Source: Clostridium kluyveri
Lineage (GTDB): Bacteria > Bacillota > Clostridia > Clostridiales > Clostridiaceae
Direction of reading: 5' to 3'
Assembly (NCBI RefSeq): GCF_001902295.1
Contig: NZ_CP018335.1
Coordinates: forward strand, 2,232,001 to 2,296,000
DNA length: 64,000 bases
In this document: in pieces, positions 37,404-46,263 of the stretch
Numbering within the stretch: position 1 is the first letter of the stretch
Layout: every line of letters starts with the position of its first letter
Program-made: the position numbers and the translations under genes
The notes under the pieces: model-generated
The model's database searches: none
Told to the model about the DNA's origin: nothing
What the model saw: only the letters and a program-made list of their open reading frames with translations

Positions 37404-38465
37404 TTATATATATGCAGATGTAGTATCAGATTTCAAATTGTTTTCAATAATTTCTACTTTATTATCATCATTAAATAAATATAATCTGTGCACAAGAACA
37501 ATTACTTCTTCGCCTAAATTGAGATTATCCTTTTCTAGCGAATAAACTCCTGAAATTTCAGTATTTCCTATTTTAGCAGTTACTACCCAGTTGGAACCTG
37601 CAAAAGAAATATCTGTAATAGTACCTTTGTCACAGGCAAGCTCAGATTGTATTTCCCCCTTTCTTCCAATTTCAACAAATTCAGGTCTTATAATAGCTTT
37701 TGCTCCCGATGGAAGCCGCTTAAATGCTTTAAATTCACTAAAATCCTTAATAATAGTTGATTCACCAACAAATGTTGCTACAAAAGCAGTTTTGGGATTT
37801 TTATATATTTCAACCGAACTTCCTATTTGCTCAATACTTCCCAAATTAGTTATTATAATTTCATCTGCCACTTCCACCGCTTCTTCTTGGTCATGGGTTA
37901 CAAATATACTAGTTATTCCCAATTTATGTATCATCTGTTTGAGCCAGGTTCTAAGTTCTTTTCTTACTTTTGCATCAATAGCAGCAAAAGGTTCATCAAG
38001 AAGGAGCAGCTGTGGTTTTGGAGCAATAGCCCTTGCAAAAGCAACTCTTTGTTTCTGACCTCCTGACAATTGACTTGGATATCTTTTTTCCAAACCTTTA
38101 AGTCCAATAAGTTCTATTAATTCTGTAACTCTTTCTTTTATATATTTCTTATCTTCCTTCTTAATAGAAAGTCCAAATGCTATATTTTGATATACCGTCA
38201 TATTTCTAAAAAGAGCATAATTTTGAAAGACGAACCCTATTCCCCTTTTTCCTGGGGATATATCATTAACTAACTTCCCATCAATATAAATTTCTCCGCT
38301 ATCAGCAGTCTCAAGCCCTGCAATTATACGAAGTATTGTAGTTTTTCCGCTTCCACTTGGCCCAAGCAGTCCTATCAGCTTTCCTCGTTCTATCCCAAAG
38401 GATATATTCTTCGACGCTTTATAACTTCCAAAATTTTTATTAAGGTTTCTGACTTCAACATACAT
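37404..38465 (-). CDS. cysA: Sulfate/thiosulfate ABC transporter ATPase
   Basis: 353 aa. Walker A GPSGSGKTT, signature QLSGGQKQRVAFARAIA, Walker B LLLLDEPFAAID, then a C-terminal regulatory TOBE-like region of about 110 residues (IRPEFVEIGRKGE). It energises sulfate uptake by CysTW. It starts two bases before the cysW stop region and follows AGAGGTG. Confidence 0.95.
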   Translation of the reverse strand: MYVEVRNLNKNFGSYKASKNISFGIERGKLIGLLGPSGSGKTTILRIIAGLETADSGEIYIDGKLVNDISPGKRGIGFVFQNYALFRNMTVYQNIAFGLSIKKEDKKYIKERVTELIELIGLKGLEKRYPSQLSGGQKQRVAFARAIAPKPQLLLLDEPFAAIDAKVRKELRTWLKQMIHKLGITSIFVTHDQEEAVEVADEIIITNLGSIEQIGSSVEIYKNPKTAFVATFVGESTIIKDFSEFKAFKRLPSGAKAIIRPEFVEIGRKGEIQSELACDKGTITDISFAGSNWVVTAKIGNTEISGVYSLEKDNLNLGEEVIVLVHRLYLFNDDNKVEIIENNLKSDTTSAYI

Positions 38466-38466
38466 A

Positions 38467-39294
38467 TTATTTCACCTCTTTTTTCACTTTCCACTCAATA
38501 ATATTCCTCAAAATTAAAATCACAATAGCTATAAATACTAAAATTGATGATACTGCAAAAGATGCAGAAAATTGATATTCATTATATAATATTTCTACAT
38601 GCAGTGGCAAAGTGTTAGTTTCTCCTCTTATGTGTCCAGAAACTACAGAAACAGCTCCAAATTCACCTATGGCACGGGCACTGCACAATACTATTCCATA
38701 CAGAAGTCCCCATTTTATATTGGGCAGTGTTATTTTTGTGAATATTGTCCATAAATTTGCCCCCATGGAGGCTGCCGCTTCTTCCTCATCAGTTCCCTGA
38801 GTAATCATCAGAGGTATTATTTCCCTAGCCACAAAAGGAAAAGTTACAAATATGGTAGCCAGTACTATGCCGGGCAGTGCAAAAACTATTTTTATATCAT
38901 GTTGAAATAGAAAATTATAAAATAAACCGCCTCTTCCAAAAGTCAGTACATATATCAATCCAGCTATAACCGGCGAAATAGCAAATGGAAGATCTATGAG
39001 CGTAATTAAGAAATTTCTACCTCGAAATTTAAATTTTGTTGCAGCAAAGGCCATTATTGCGCCGAATATAGTATTTAAAATAACCGCCAGGCCGGAAGCT
39101 ATTAAAGTAAGTTTCACAGCCGAAATAGTATTTTCCTCTGTAATAGCCATCATATATGCATCTTTACCTTTTTTAAAGGCTTCTATAAATATAAGTATCA
39201 GTGGCATTCCCAGCATTATAAATAAAAATATTATAGTTGCTGCTATGAGTAAATACTTAATTACACTAGATTTAGTATAGTATCTCTTTTCCAA
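38467..39294 (-). CDS. cysW: Sulfate ABC transporter permease CysW
   Basis: About 275 aa, six transmembrane helices, with the EAA loop EEAAASMGANLWTIFTKITLP contacting CysA. I place the start at TTG 39294, behind AGGGGTGA; an in-frame ATG at 39330 would overlap cysT by 25 bases and lacks a site. It pairs with CysT to form the membrane channel. Confidence 0.93.
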   Translation of the reverse strand: MEKRYYTKSSVIKYLLIAATIIFLFIMLGMPLILIFIEAFKKGKDAYMMAITEENTISAVKLTLIASGLAVILNTIFGAIMAFAATKFKFRGRNFLITLIDLPFAISPVIAGLIYVLTFGRGGLFYNFLFQHDIKIVFALPGIVLATIFVTFPFVAREIIPLMITQGTDEEEAAASMGANLWTIFTKITLPNIKWGLLYGIVLCSARAIGEFGAVSVVSGHIRGETNTLPLHVEILYNEYQFSASFAVSSILVFIAIVILILRNIIEWKVKKEVK

Positions 39295-39305
39295 TTTTCT
39301 CACCC

Positions 39306-40124
39306 CTATGCATATTTGTTGGCTCTCCATTGAATTAAATTTATAATAAACAACATAAAAAATGAAAATACAAGCATAACCAAAGCTATGGCTGTTGCTC
39401 CCGAATAATCAAACTGTTCAAGTTTGGTCATTATCAAAAGAGGAGCTATTTCAGTTTTCATAGGTTTATTTCCAGCTATAAATACCACAGATCCATATTC
39501 ACCTATTCCTCTTGCAAAAGCAAGTGAAAATCCAGTTAAAAGAGGAGCGACGAGCTGTGGAAATATTACCTTGAAAAAAATTTGTATTCTAGATGCACCT
39601 AAAATAGAAGCTGCCTCCTCTATGCTAACATTTAAATCTTCTAAAACCGGCTGCACTGTACGTACAACAAAGGGTATTCCTATAAATATCAATGCCACAG
39701 TAATTCCAAATGTAGAAAAGGATCCCTGTATGCCAAATTTAGCCAATATAGAACCAATCCATCCATTTTTTGAATAAAGTGTTGTAAGTGAAATGCCTGC
39801 AACAGCTGTAGGAAGAGCAAAGGGCAAATCTATACATCCATCCAGAAATCTTTTAAAACGAAAATCATATCGTACAAGTACCCAGGAAATAATCAATCCG
39901 AAAACAGCATTTATGCCGGCTGCTATAAATGCGCATCCAAAACTTATCTTATATGATGCTATCACCCTTGGATTTGTTACAGTTCTTATGAAATCATCAA
40001 ATCCCATTTTAGATGTTTGAATCAATATTGTACTGAGCGGAATTAAAACTATTAAACTCAAATATAAAATAGCCAATCCCATGGATACATTAAAACCCGG
40101 GATAACTCTTGTCTTTTTAGTCAT
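39306..40124 (-). CDS. cysT: Sulfate ABC transporter permease CysT
   Basis: 272 aa, six helices; the EAA loop is IEEAASILGASRIQIFFKVI and LPFALPTAVAGISLTTLY precedes it. The start follows AAGGAGG. It is separated from the binding-protein gene by two perfect palindromes, so its mRNA level may differ from that of sbp. Confidence 0.94.
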   Translation of the reverse strand: MTKKTRVIPGFNVSMGLAILYLSLIVLIPLSTILIQTSKMGFDDFIRTVTNPRVIASYKISFGCAFIAAGINAVFGLIISWVLVRYDFRFKRFLDGCIDLPFALPTAVAGISLTTLYSKNGWIGSILAKFGIQGSFSTFGITVALIFIGIPFVVRTVQPVLEDLNVSIEEAASILGASRIQIFFKVIFPQLVAPLLTGFSLAFARGIGEYGSVVFIAGNKPMKTEIAPLLIMTKLEQFDYSGATAIALVMLVFSFFMLFIINLIQWRANKYA

Positions 40125-40142
40125 TTTACGCCTCCTTCCTGT

Positions 40143-40196
40143 ATTGCTATAGTATCTGCATATAATGTATACATTATATGCAGATACTATAGCAAT
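40143..40196. repeat. Perfect 54-base palindrome
   Basis: 27-base arms beginning ATTGCTATAGTATCTGCAT with no unpaired centre (…TGTA|TACA…). It lies between sbp and cysT, on the transcribed strand of the operon. Confidence 0.9.
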
Positions 40197-40206
40197 AGCA
40201 TTATAT

Positions 40207-40242
40207 AATAACTTCTAAGATTTAAAAATCTTAGAAGTTATT
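40207..40242. repeat. Second perfect inverted repeat
   Basis: 17-base arms AATAACTTCTAAGATTT with a 2-base centre, 15 bases from the sbp stop. It could be an attenuator or a stabilising 3' hairpin for the abundant sbp message; there is no long U run after it. Confidence 0.85.
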
Positions 40243-40257
40243 TTACCATATATAGTA

Positions 40258-41313
40258 TTACTGTTTAGGCTGATATATCTGATCAAATGTTCCTCCATCT
40301 TCAAAATGAGTTTTTTGAGCCTTGGTCCATCCACCAAATAAATCATCTATTGTAAATAAGTTAATTTTCGGAAATTGATTTTCATATTTCTTTGCAATTT
40401 CCTCATCTCTAGGACGATAGTAATTCTTTGCAGCTATTTCCTGTCCTTCTTTCGAATACAGGTATTTCAAATACTCTTCAGCCACTTTTCTAGTACCTTT
40501 CTTATCTACTACTTTATCTACCACAGCTACCGGTGGTTCTGCAAGTATGCTCATAGAAGGCACAACTATATCAAACTTATCTTTTCCCAATTCTTTTACA
40601 GATAGGAAAGCTTCATTTTCCCAAGCTATAAGAACATCTCCTACTCCTCTTTCAACAAAAGTAGTTGTAGCACCTCTTGCACCTGAATCCAATACTGCCA
40701 CATTTTCATATAACTTCTTCACAAACTCTTTTGCCTTGTCTTGATCATTATTGTTCTTCTTTAAAGCATATCCCCATGCTGCAAGATAGTTCCACCTGGC
40801 ACCACCAGATGTTTTGGGATTTGGCGTTACTATGGAAATTCCTTCATTTACAAGGTCATCCCAGTCCTTTATCTGTTTAGGATTACCTTTTCTAACAAGA
40901 AATACTATAGTGGAGGTATAAGGAGAACTGTTATCTTCAAACTTCTTCTGCCATCCTTCATTAATTAGGCCCGCCTCTTGAATTGCATCTATATCGTAAG
41001 CCAAGGCTAAAGTAGCAACATCTGCTTCCTGTCCTTCTATAATTGATCTTCCCTGTTTACCTGATCCACCATGAGATTGTTTTATTGTAACATCCTGTCC
41101 AGTCTTTTCTTTCCAATATTTTGCAAAGGCTTTATTGTACTCCTGATATAATTCTCTTGTAGGATCATAAGAAACATTCAGAAGTTCAACTGATTTTTCA
41201 CTTTTTGATGATCCTTCAGTATCAGTGGCACTTTGGCTTCCGCATCCTGTAAAAGATGCCAGTATAAAAATACCAATCAATGAAATTAAAATGCTAAACT
41301 TAAATTTTTTCAC
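40258..41313 (-). CDS. sbp: Sulfate-binding lipoprotein
   Basis: 351 aa. Lipoprotein signal (MKKFKFSILISLIGIFILAS then FTGC lipobox, Cys near 24). The mature part is a Sbp/CysP-type binding protein: LLNVSYDPTRELYQEYNKAF, KQSHGGSGKQGRSIIEG and NPKTSGGARWNYLAAWGYA are sulfate-contact family segments. First gene of the nine-gene sulfate operon. The start is GTG after AAAGGGGGA. The leader holds an S-box and a TACC/GGTA dyad. Confidence 0.95.
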   Translation of the reverse strand: MKKFKFSILISLIGIFILASFTGCGSQSATDTEGSSKSEKSVELLNVSYDPTRELYQEYNKAFAKYWKEKTGQDVTIKQSHGGSGKQGRSIIEGQEADVATLALAYDIDAIQEAGLINEGWQKKFEDNSSPYTSTIVFLVRKGNPKQIKDWDDLVNEGISIVTPNPKTSGGARWNYLAAWGYALKKNNNDQDKAKEFVKKLYENVAVLDSGARGATTTFVERGVGDVLIAWENEAFLSVKELGKDKFDIVVPSMSILAEPPVAVVDKVVDKKGTRKVAEEYLKYLYSKEGQEIAAKNYYRPRDEEIAKKYENQFPKINLFTIDDLFGGWTKAQKTHFEDGGTFDQIYQPKQ

Positions 41314-41446
41314 AAAAAATCCCCCTTTAATTTAAAAAAAGTTTTATTTTATCAAAACACTCATAAAAATCCAAGTATTTTAACTTAATACATAATTTAT
41401 TCACAATTTTCTCGTTATTTTTCAAGTCAAAATAATTTTATCAGTA

Positions 41447-41477
41447 TATACTTTTTGCTGTTTTGGTAAAAAGTATA
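41447..41477. promoter_or_regulatory. TACC/GGTA dyad in the sbp leader
   Basis: Arms TATACTTTTTgC and gGTAAAAAGTATA around TGTTTTG, between the S-box terminator and the sbp start. One of five related dyads in S-box leaders; could be an operator or an RNA hairpin. Confidence 0.55.
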
Positions 41478-41541
41478 TGGGCTTTTTCATTTCATGATTA
41501 AAATTTTATGCTAACTTAACCTCCTTTTTCTAGTCAGCCCA

Positions 41542-41697
41542 ATAAAAAACTTCCTGTGGAGAAAACACAGGAAGCTATATCCTCTTGTTTCTCATCTTTC
41601 AGGGTACACCTGCTGGAATTGGCACCATTGAATATAAAACTTATTCAGGTTGCCGGACATCATAGGGCCAGTCCCTCCGTCTCTCTTGATAAGAAAT
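41542..41697 (-). promoter_or_regulatory. SAM-I riboswitch 2, upstream of the sulfate operon
   Basis: CUUAUCAAGAGAGACGGAGG, GACUGGCCCUAUGAUGUCCGG, AAUGGUGCCAAUUCCAGCAG and GAUGAGAAAC in order; terminator CTTCCTGTG/CACAGGAAG plus TTTTTTATT (41543-41576). Confidence 0.95.
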
Positions 41698-41718
41698 CCG
41701 TAATTAAATTTTAAGTAC

Positions 41719-41747
41719 ATTATATAACATCCAAATCATTTTATCAA
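41719..41747 (-). promoter_or_regulatory. Promoter of the sulfate operon
   Basis: TTGATA (41747-41742), 17 bases, TATAAT (41724-41719), about 22 bases upstream of the S-box P1. Confidence 0.75.
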
Positions 41748-41834
41748 TAGAAAATTAACGAATTCTTTTAATGACATTTTCTTTATGTTTTAGAATACAA
41801 ACATAATATCAAGCTTATTAAGTATACTCATTAC

Positions 41835-43559
41835 TTAATTATTTACATCTATCTTAAAATTTGAAACTGTTCTCATAAGTTCTTCAGATAACTTTGCCTG
41901 ATTATCAGACATATTTGAAACTTTTTTTATAACACCAATAACTTGAAGTATTTTACTCTTTATTTTATCAGCATTCTGTGAAGAATTTTTAGCATTTGTA
42001 CTCATATTTTCAATTACTTCACTTACCTGTCCAACTGCAGCTGTTATTTCTTCTGTCATGGTGGCTATTTCTTCTGACACATAACTTACGAAATTAGAAT
42101 CTTCATAATACTGTTTTCCCATATCACCGAAATTTTTAAGTTGTGTATTCATATCTTTACTAATGAACTCCAATGCTTGATTACTATTATTAGAAAGATT
42201 TTTAAATGCGGTTTGAACTTTGTTAATAGTTTTTTTTATTCCATCTACTGCATCTTTAGACTGCTCTGCAAGCTTTCTAATTTCTTCTGAAACTACAGCA
42301 AAACCTTTCCCATGTTCTCCCGCCCTTGCTGCTTCAATAGCTGCATTTAAAGAAAGTAAATTTATTTGCACTGCTATATCAGCTATTGTATCTGACATAA
42401 CATTTATATTTTTAACTACTTTACCCTCTTCAATAGCTTTTAGTATTTTTTCTCTTATTTCATTGTGAATCACTACTATACCTTTTTCAGTCTCTTTATA
42501 TTTCATTTGTACATCTTTAGCTCTTTCTTTAGCATTACTGGCATTATTACTAGCTTCCATAGTCCTTTCTGACAATTGATTTATGCTGGCATTCACTTCT
42601 TCTACAGATGCATTTATTTCTTCTGAAGATGTACTTGTATCTTGAACAGCATTATTTATTTCATTAGCAGCCAAATCTATATTTTCAAAACTAGCATCCA
42701 ATTCATGTACTGATAAAACTACCTGTTGACTGGAATTTCTCATGTTCTTGGAATTTTCAATCACAATTTTAATTAAATCCTTAATATTTTTCTGAGCTTT
42801 GTTTAAATCACGACTCACTGCTGAAAATTCATCTTTGCCTAATATATCTATATATGTACAAAAATCATAATTTGCAATTCTACTTGCAAATTGCTTTATC
42901 TTTTTTAAAGGAATAGTACACTGTCTTGTAATAATTATACCTAAAATTATGGAAAATATAATTCCTAATAAAATATATATAAGTATGCCAATGCTAGCAG
43001 AATTAAAAACTTCTGCATTGTCTGTATTCGATTTCTTTGCTTCATTAAGACTTCTGTCAACAAGTGCATTAATATTATCAGACATTGGCTGCCAGCTTTC
43101 ATCCATATCCCTATAATACTTATTTGCTTCATCATATTTGTCATTTTTTATTGCAGTTAATAATTTTTCTTCTAAAGATTTATAGTTTTGAAATTTCTCC
43201 ATAAATTTATCAAAGTACTTTTTCTCATCTTGGCTCATAGGAAGAGTATTATATGTTTTAATATCCTGACTGTTTTCATCCATACTTTTTTGGATATCCT
43301 CAAGTAAAGCTGATAATTTATTTTCATCTCTTAAATAAACTATCTGAACAATATCGTTTTGTCTTCTAACCAACTGCTGTTTTATATCTGTCAGACTATA
43401 TACACTTTGAAGATTATCACTATACATATTTCTAGAATTTAAATTTACTTTGTCTAATGAAAATATTCCTACACTTCCTATTAAAGCAATTATTATTACT
43501 ATAATTAAAAAAGCTAACAACATTTTTTGTCCAATTTTTATTTTTCTTAAAAATAACAT
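41835..43559 (-). CDS. Methyl-accepting chemotaxis protein behind a riboswitch relic
   Basis: 574 aa. Transmembrane helices near 12-32 and 187-208 flank a 4HB_MCP-type extracellular bundle; a HAMP domain (about 209-262) and the MCP signalling domain follow. Tip sequence: VQINLLSLNAAIEAARAGE and FAVVSEEIRKLAEQSK. It lies inside the sulfur island, and its leader retains the second half of a SAM riboswitch, so it was probably once SAM-controlled. The start follows GGGGAC. The ligand is unknown. Confidence 0.9.
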   Translation of the reverse strand: MLFLRKIKIGQKMLLAFLIIVIIIALIGSVGIFSLDKVNLNSRNMYSDNLQSVYSLTDIKQQLVRRQNDIVQIVYLRDENKLSALLEDIQKSMDENSQDIKTYNTLPMSQDEKKYFDKFMEKFQNYKSLEEKLLTAIKNDKYDEANKYYRDMDESWQPMSDNINALVDRSLNEAKKSNTDNAEVFNSASIGILIYILLGIIFSIILGIIITRQCTIPLKKIKQFASRIANYDFCTYIDILGKDEFSAVSRDLNKAQKNIKDLIKIVIENSKNMRNSSQQVVLSVHELDASFENIDLAANEINNAVQDTSTSSEEINASVEEVNASINQLSERTMEASNNASNAKERAKDVQMKYKETEKGIVVIHNEIREKILKAIEEGKVVKNINVMSDTIADIAVQINLLSLNAAIEAARAGEHGKGFAVVSEEIRKLAEQSKDAVDGIKKTINKVQTAFKNLSNNSNQALEFISKDMNTQLKNFGDMGKQYYEDSNFVSYVSEEIATMTEEITAAVGQVSEVIENMSTNAKNSSQNADKIKSKILQVIGVIKKVSNMSDNQAKLSEELMRTVSNFKIDVNN

Positions 43560-43621
43560 TTTTTGTCCCCTTTCATAATTGGCAATAGTTAATTTCCTAT
43601 TAAGTCAAAATGATTTTGTTA

Positions 43622-43652
43622 TATACTTTTTACCATTTTGGCATAAAGTATA
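43622..43652. promoter_or_regulatory. TACC/GGTA dyad in the chemotaxis leader
   Basis: TATACTTTTTACC-ATTTT-GGcATAAAGTATA, about 60 bases upstream of the start codon. Confidence 0.55.
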
Positions 43653-43711
43653 TATGCTTCTCTTTTATTTCATGATTATTAGAATCACTCAATTAAATAA
43701 GTATACAGGAA

Positions 43712-43775
43712 AAGGTCAAATTAGCCTATTTTATAGATTATAAAATTCACATCTATACATAAACTAACTTGACCT
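43712..43775 (-). repeat. Second conserved hairpin of the S-box leader family
   Basis: AGGTCAAGTTAG...CTAATTTGACCTTTT; same arrangement as at 48223-48290, 54006-54043 and 61385-61423. It follows the S-box-type terminator and may act as a back-up terminator. Confidence 0.5.
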
Positions 43776-43796
43776 CTAGTTTTTCTAGTCAGTTCA

Positions 43797-43888
43797 ATAA
43801 AAAGCTTCCTGTGTGGAGAAACCACAGGAAGTTATGTCCTTTCGTCTCTCATATTTCAGGTTATATTACCTGCTGGAATAGCACCATT
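43797..43888 (-). other. Truncated SAM riboswitch relic
   Basis: Retains AAUGGUGCUAUUCCAGCAGG, the GAUAUGAGAG-like closing strand region and the terminator CTTCCTGTGG/CCACACAGGAAG with a U run. The 5' half (CUUAUCAAGAG and the ACUGGCCC...CCGGCAACC core) is absent, so no aptamer can form. Confidence 0.85.
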
Positions 43889-43917
43889 ATAATATAACTT
43901 TTAAAATGACTTGTCAA
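43889..43917 (-). promoter_or_regulatory. S-box-type promoter overlapping the end of the arylsulfotransferase gene
   Basis: TTGACA (43917-43912), 17 bases, TATTAT (43894-43889), almost base for base the promoter of the nif-like operon. It encodes the last codons of the upstream ORF. Confidence 0.75.
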
Positions 43918-45385
43918 CAATATTTTTAAATTTGAAATTATCCAATTCTTCACTGGTTATAATACAAAAGTTGGATTCTTCCCTGTCTCTATATTCCTGA
44001 GTACCTTTCACTTCTGTTTCTATTTTACGCTCTAAACCAGCTGCTCCTGGCACTCTAAATTTTCTTTTGTCAATTTTTTCTATAGGTATTTCTAACCATT
44101 TATTCAGCTGAGGAACCCATTCATAAGGAACTCTATAAGCCCTGTATACCATATTTAGTTTTGATTTTCCCTTACCCTCATAAGGACTTATATATTCCCA
44201 AACTATTTCATGATCTTTGGTAACCTCAAATATACGGCCATCTGATCCTTCCGTTATTAAAGTGTTTCCATTAGGAAGTCTCTGGGCATTACTTATAAAT
44301 GGGCTATAAAATCTAGCGGCATCTAATGGTTGTATAAAACCAGCTTCTTCTGGAGTGTACTGCCATATTATTTTTAAAGTGATAGGATCAATTTCCAATA
44401 CTCTGGAATAATCTCTAATTGCATTCCTATTTCCTGTTGGGGAACCTGGATTAGGTAATCCGTAACCAGCCCAACCTCCATTATCAAATATAAGAATATT
44501 ACCTTCCCCTGGCAAACCCTTAGGTATTAAATGCACATTATGTTGTCCTATTATCCATCCCAATTTTATAAGCTCATCACTTGTATCATAATAAGGCCCT
44601 ATCTTCCACACAATTTTTCCTGTCTCCTTATCTACAATAGCTATAATATTGGATTCCCTACTGTCAAGAATGATGTTTTCTGGTGAAAATCTTTTATCTC
44701 CATTATCAAACCATTTATTAGGTCCAAGTAAAGATATAGAGTTAATATGCAGCCAATCTCCTATACCACCGTCAGCTGTCCTCATATTAGGATTACGATA
44801 AAGAATATTTCTAGATATCTCATTAAATCCTAATTCATCAAAATGTTCATTTGCTCTCCACTCCCAAATAATTTTTCCATCCCATGTAACTTCAATAATT
44901 TTATCATCTAAAAGTACTTTATCAGATATTCTAGAATTTTTAACATTTTCATGTGTAAGAATAAGTGTATTACCCCTATCAATTTTTGGTGTTAATCCAG
45001 GTGCGTAATATCCAACTGGATTGCCCTCCCTCTGATAATCATGATGCTGTCTTGCCATCCACTGAGGTTCTTCTTCTGGATCTTCTATGAATTCATTTTT
45101 ATTGAATTTCCAAACAATATTTCCATTCCAATCTACTTGTACTAAATCAATCATATCCTGAAATCCATATTTGGGATTTCTCTCCCCTGTGCTGCCTATA
45201 ACATATCCACCTGGCAGCAGCTTATTGGGAAATCCATGTAAATTTTTCCACAACTGCAGTTCCTGCCCATTCATATCTATCAACAATGCGCCTTCATCTG
45301 CTGCCTGAAAAATAGTGTAACCACTCCATGCCTTTTCAGGATTATAAATTGTTACCCCGGTAGGATAAACACTCGGGTATCCCAT
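43901..45385 (-). CDS. Arylsulfotransferase (ASST)-family protein
   Basis: 494 aa beta-propeller type protein. Repeated propeller blades with I.W/V.W strands (GNIVWKFNKNEF, GKIIWEWRANEHFDELG, KIVWKIGPYYD, HEIVWEYISPYEG) and conserved His-containing loops (RQHHDYQREG, IGQHNVHLIP). ASST enzymes move sulfate between phenolic esters through a catalytic His. No signal peptide is seen, unlike periplasmic ASST, so it is probably cytoplasmic. It follows ssuC by 79 bases, suggesting sulfur release from imported organosulfur compounds. The start is ATG at 45385 behind GGAGG. The C-terminal codons overlap a promoter. Confidence 0.75.
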   Translation of the reverse strand: MGYPSVYPTGVTIYNPEKAWSGYTIFQAADEGALLIDMNGQELQLWKNLHGFPNKLLPGGYVIGSTGERNPKYGFQDMIDLVQVDWNGNIVWKFNKNEFIEDPEEEPQWMARQHHDYQREGNPVGYYAPGLTPKIDRGNTLILTHENVKNSRISDKVLLDDKIIEVTWDGKIIWEWRANEHFDELGFNEISRNILYRNPNMRTADGGIGDWLHINSISLLGPNKWFDNGDKRFSPENIILDSRESNIIAIVDKETGKIVWKIGPYYDTSDELIKLGWIIGQHNVHLIPKGLPGEGNILIFDNGGWAGYGLPNPGSPTGNRNAIRDYSRVLEIDPITLKIIWQYTPEEAGFIQPLDAARFYSPFISNAQRLPNGNTLITEGSDGRIFEVTKDHEIVWEYISPYEGKGKSKLNMVYRAYRVPYEWVPQLNKWLEIPIEKIDKRKFRVPGAAGLERKIETEVKGTQEYRDREESNFCIITSEELDNFKFKNIVDKSF

Positions 45386-45464
45386 AGTAATTTCCTCCAT
45401 TCAAATCTAGATTATTTTATTAAATTTTTATTTGTATACAACCTTATGAAAATAAATTATTATC

Positions 45465-46250
45465 TTAAGCCACCCTTTTTATAGCATCTTTATTATTAAC
45501 TATCCCATATTTTTTCATAGTTAAACTTGCTATAGTCACTAATATTTTGTCCGTAAAATATCCCATAAGCCCTAAGCATATCAATCCTATAAATATCCAT
45601 TCTGTCTTAAAATATAATCTTGAAGTCCATATCAAATATCCTATACCTTTATTTGCAGCAAGCATTTCCGCACCCACAATGGCACCAAATGAACCACTCA
45701 TAGCCAGTCTTACTCCTGTAAATATATAAGGTATGGCTGCTGGAATTATTACATTAAACATTATTTGAGATTCAGAAGCTCCAAGACATCTAGCTGCTCT
45801 TATTTTTTCTTTCTGTACACTAGACACCCCAGCTTCTGTATTTAACATAACAGTAAAAGTAGTAGCATACATAATTAAGATAATTTTCCCTTCTTCACCT
45901 ACACCAAACCACAGTAAAAATAATGTTAAAAACGCAAGTGCAGGTACAAATCTAAAAAAATTCAAAATAGGATCTACAAACATTTTTATTGCTTTGATTC
46001 TTCCCATCAATACACCTATGGGAATACCTATGAGATTTCCCAAAATCCATCCTGAAAGAATTCTGCTCAAACTTATGCCAATAAATTGAAAGAGACTTCC
46101 ATCTTTAATTAAATCCTCTCCCCCAGATATTACTCTCAATGGGTCCGGAAAGAAATCTGGATTTGAAAATTTGGATCCTATGCCCCAGATTATAATTATA
46201 CAAACCCAAGATATAACACCCCATTTTAATAGTTTATTAAAACCTCGCAT
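45465..46250 (-). CDS. ssuC: Sulfonate/taurine-type ABC permease
   Basis: 261 aa, six helices, EAA loop KIRAARCLGASESQIMFNVI and RLAMSGSFGAIVGAEMLAA, typical of SsuC/TauC. The start is ATG seven bases after GGGAGG. It works with the ATPase upstream; it is the only permease of this type here although two binding proteins exist in the island. Confidence 0.9.
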   Translation of the reverse strand: MRGFNKLLKWGVISWVCIIIIWGIGSKFSNPDFFPDPLRVISGGEDLIKDGSLFQFIGISLSRILSGWILGNLIGIPIGVLMGRIKAIKMFVDPILNFFRFVPALAFLTLFLLWFGVGEEGKIILIMYATTFTVMLNTEAGVSSVQKEKIRAARCLGASESQIMFNVIIPAAIPYIFTGVRLAMSGSFGAIVGAEMLAANKGIGYLIWTSRLYFKTEWIFIGLICLGLMGYFTDKILVTIASLTMKKYGIVNNKDAIKRVA

Positions 46251-46263
46251 CAATTTTCCTCCC

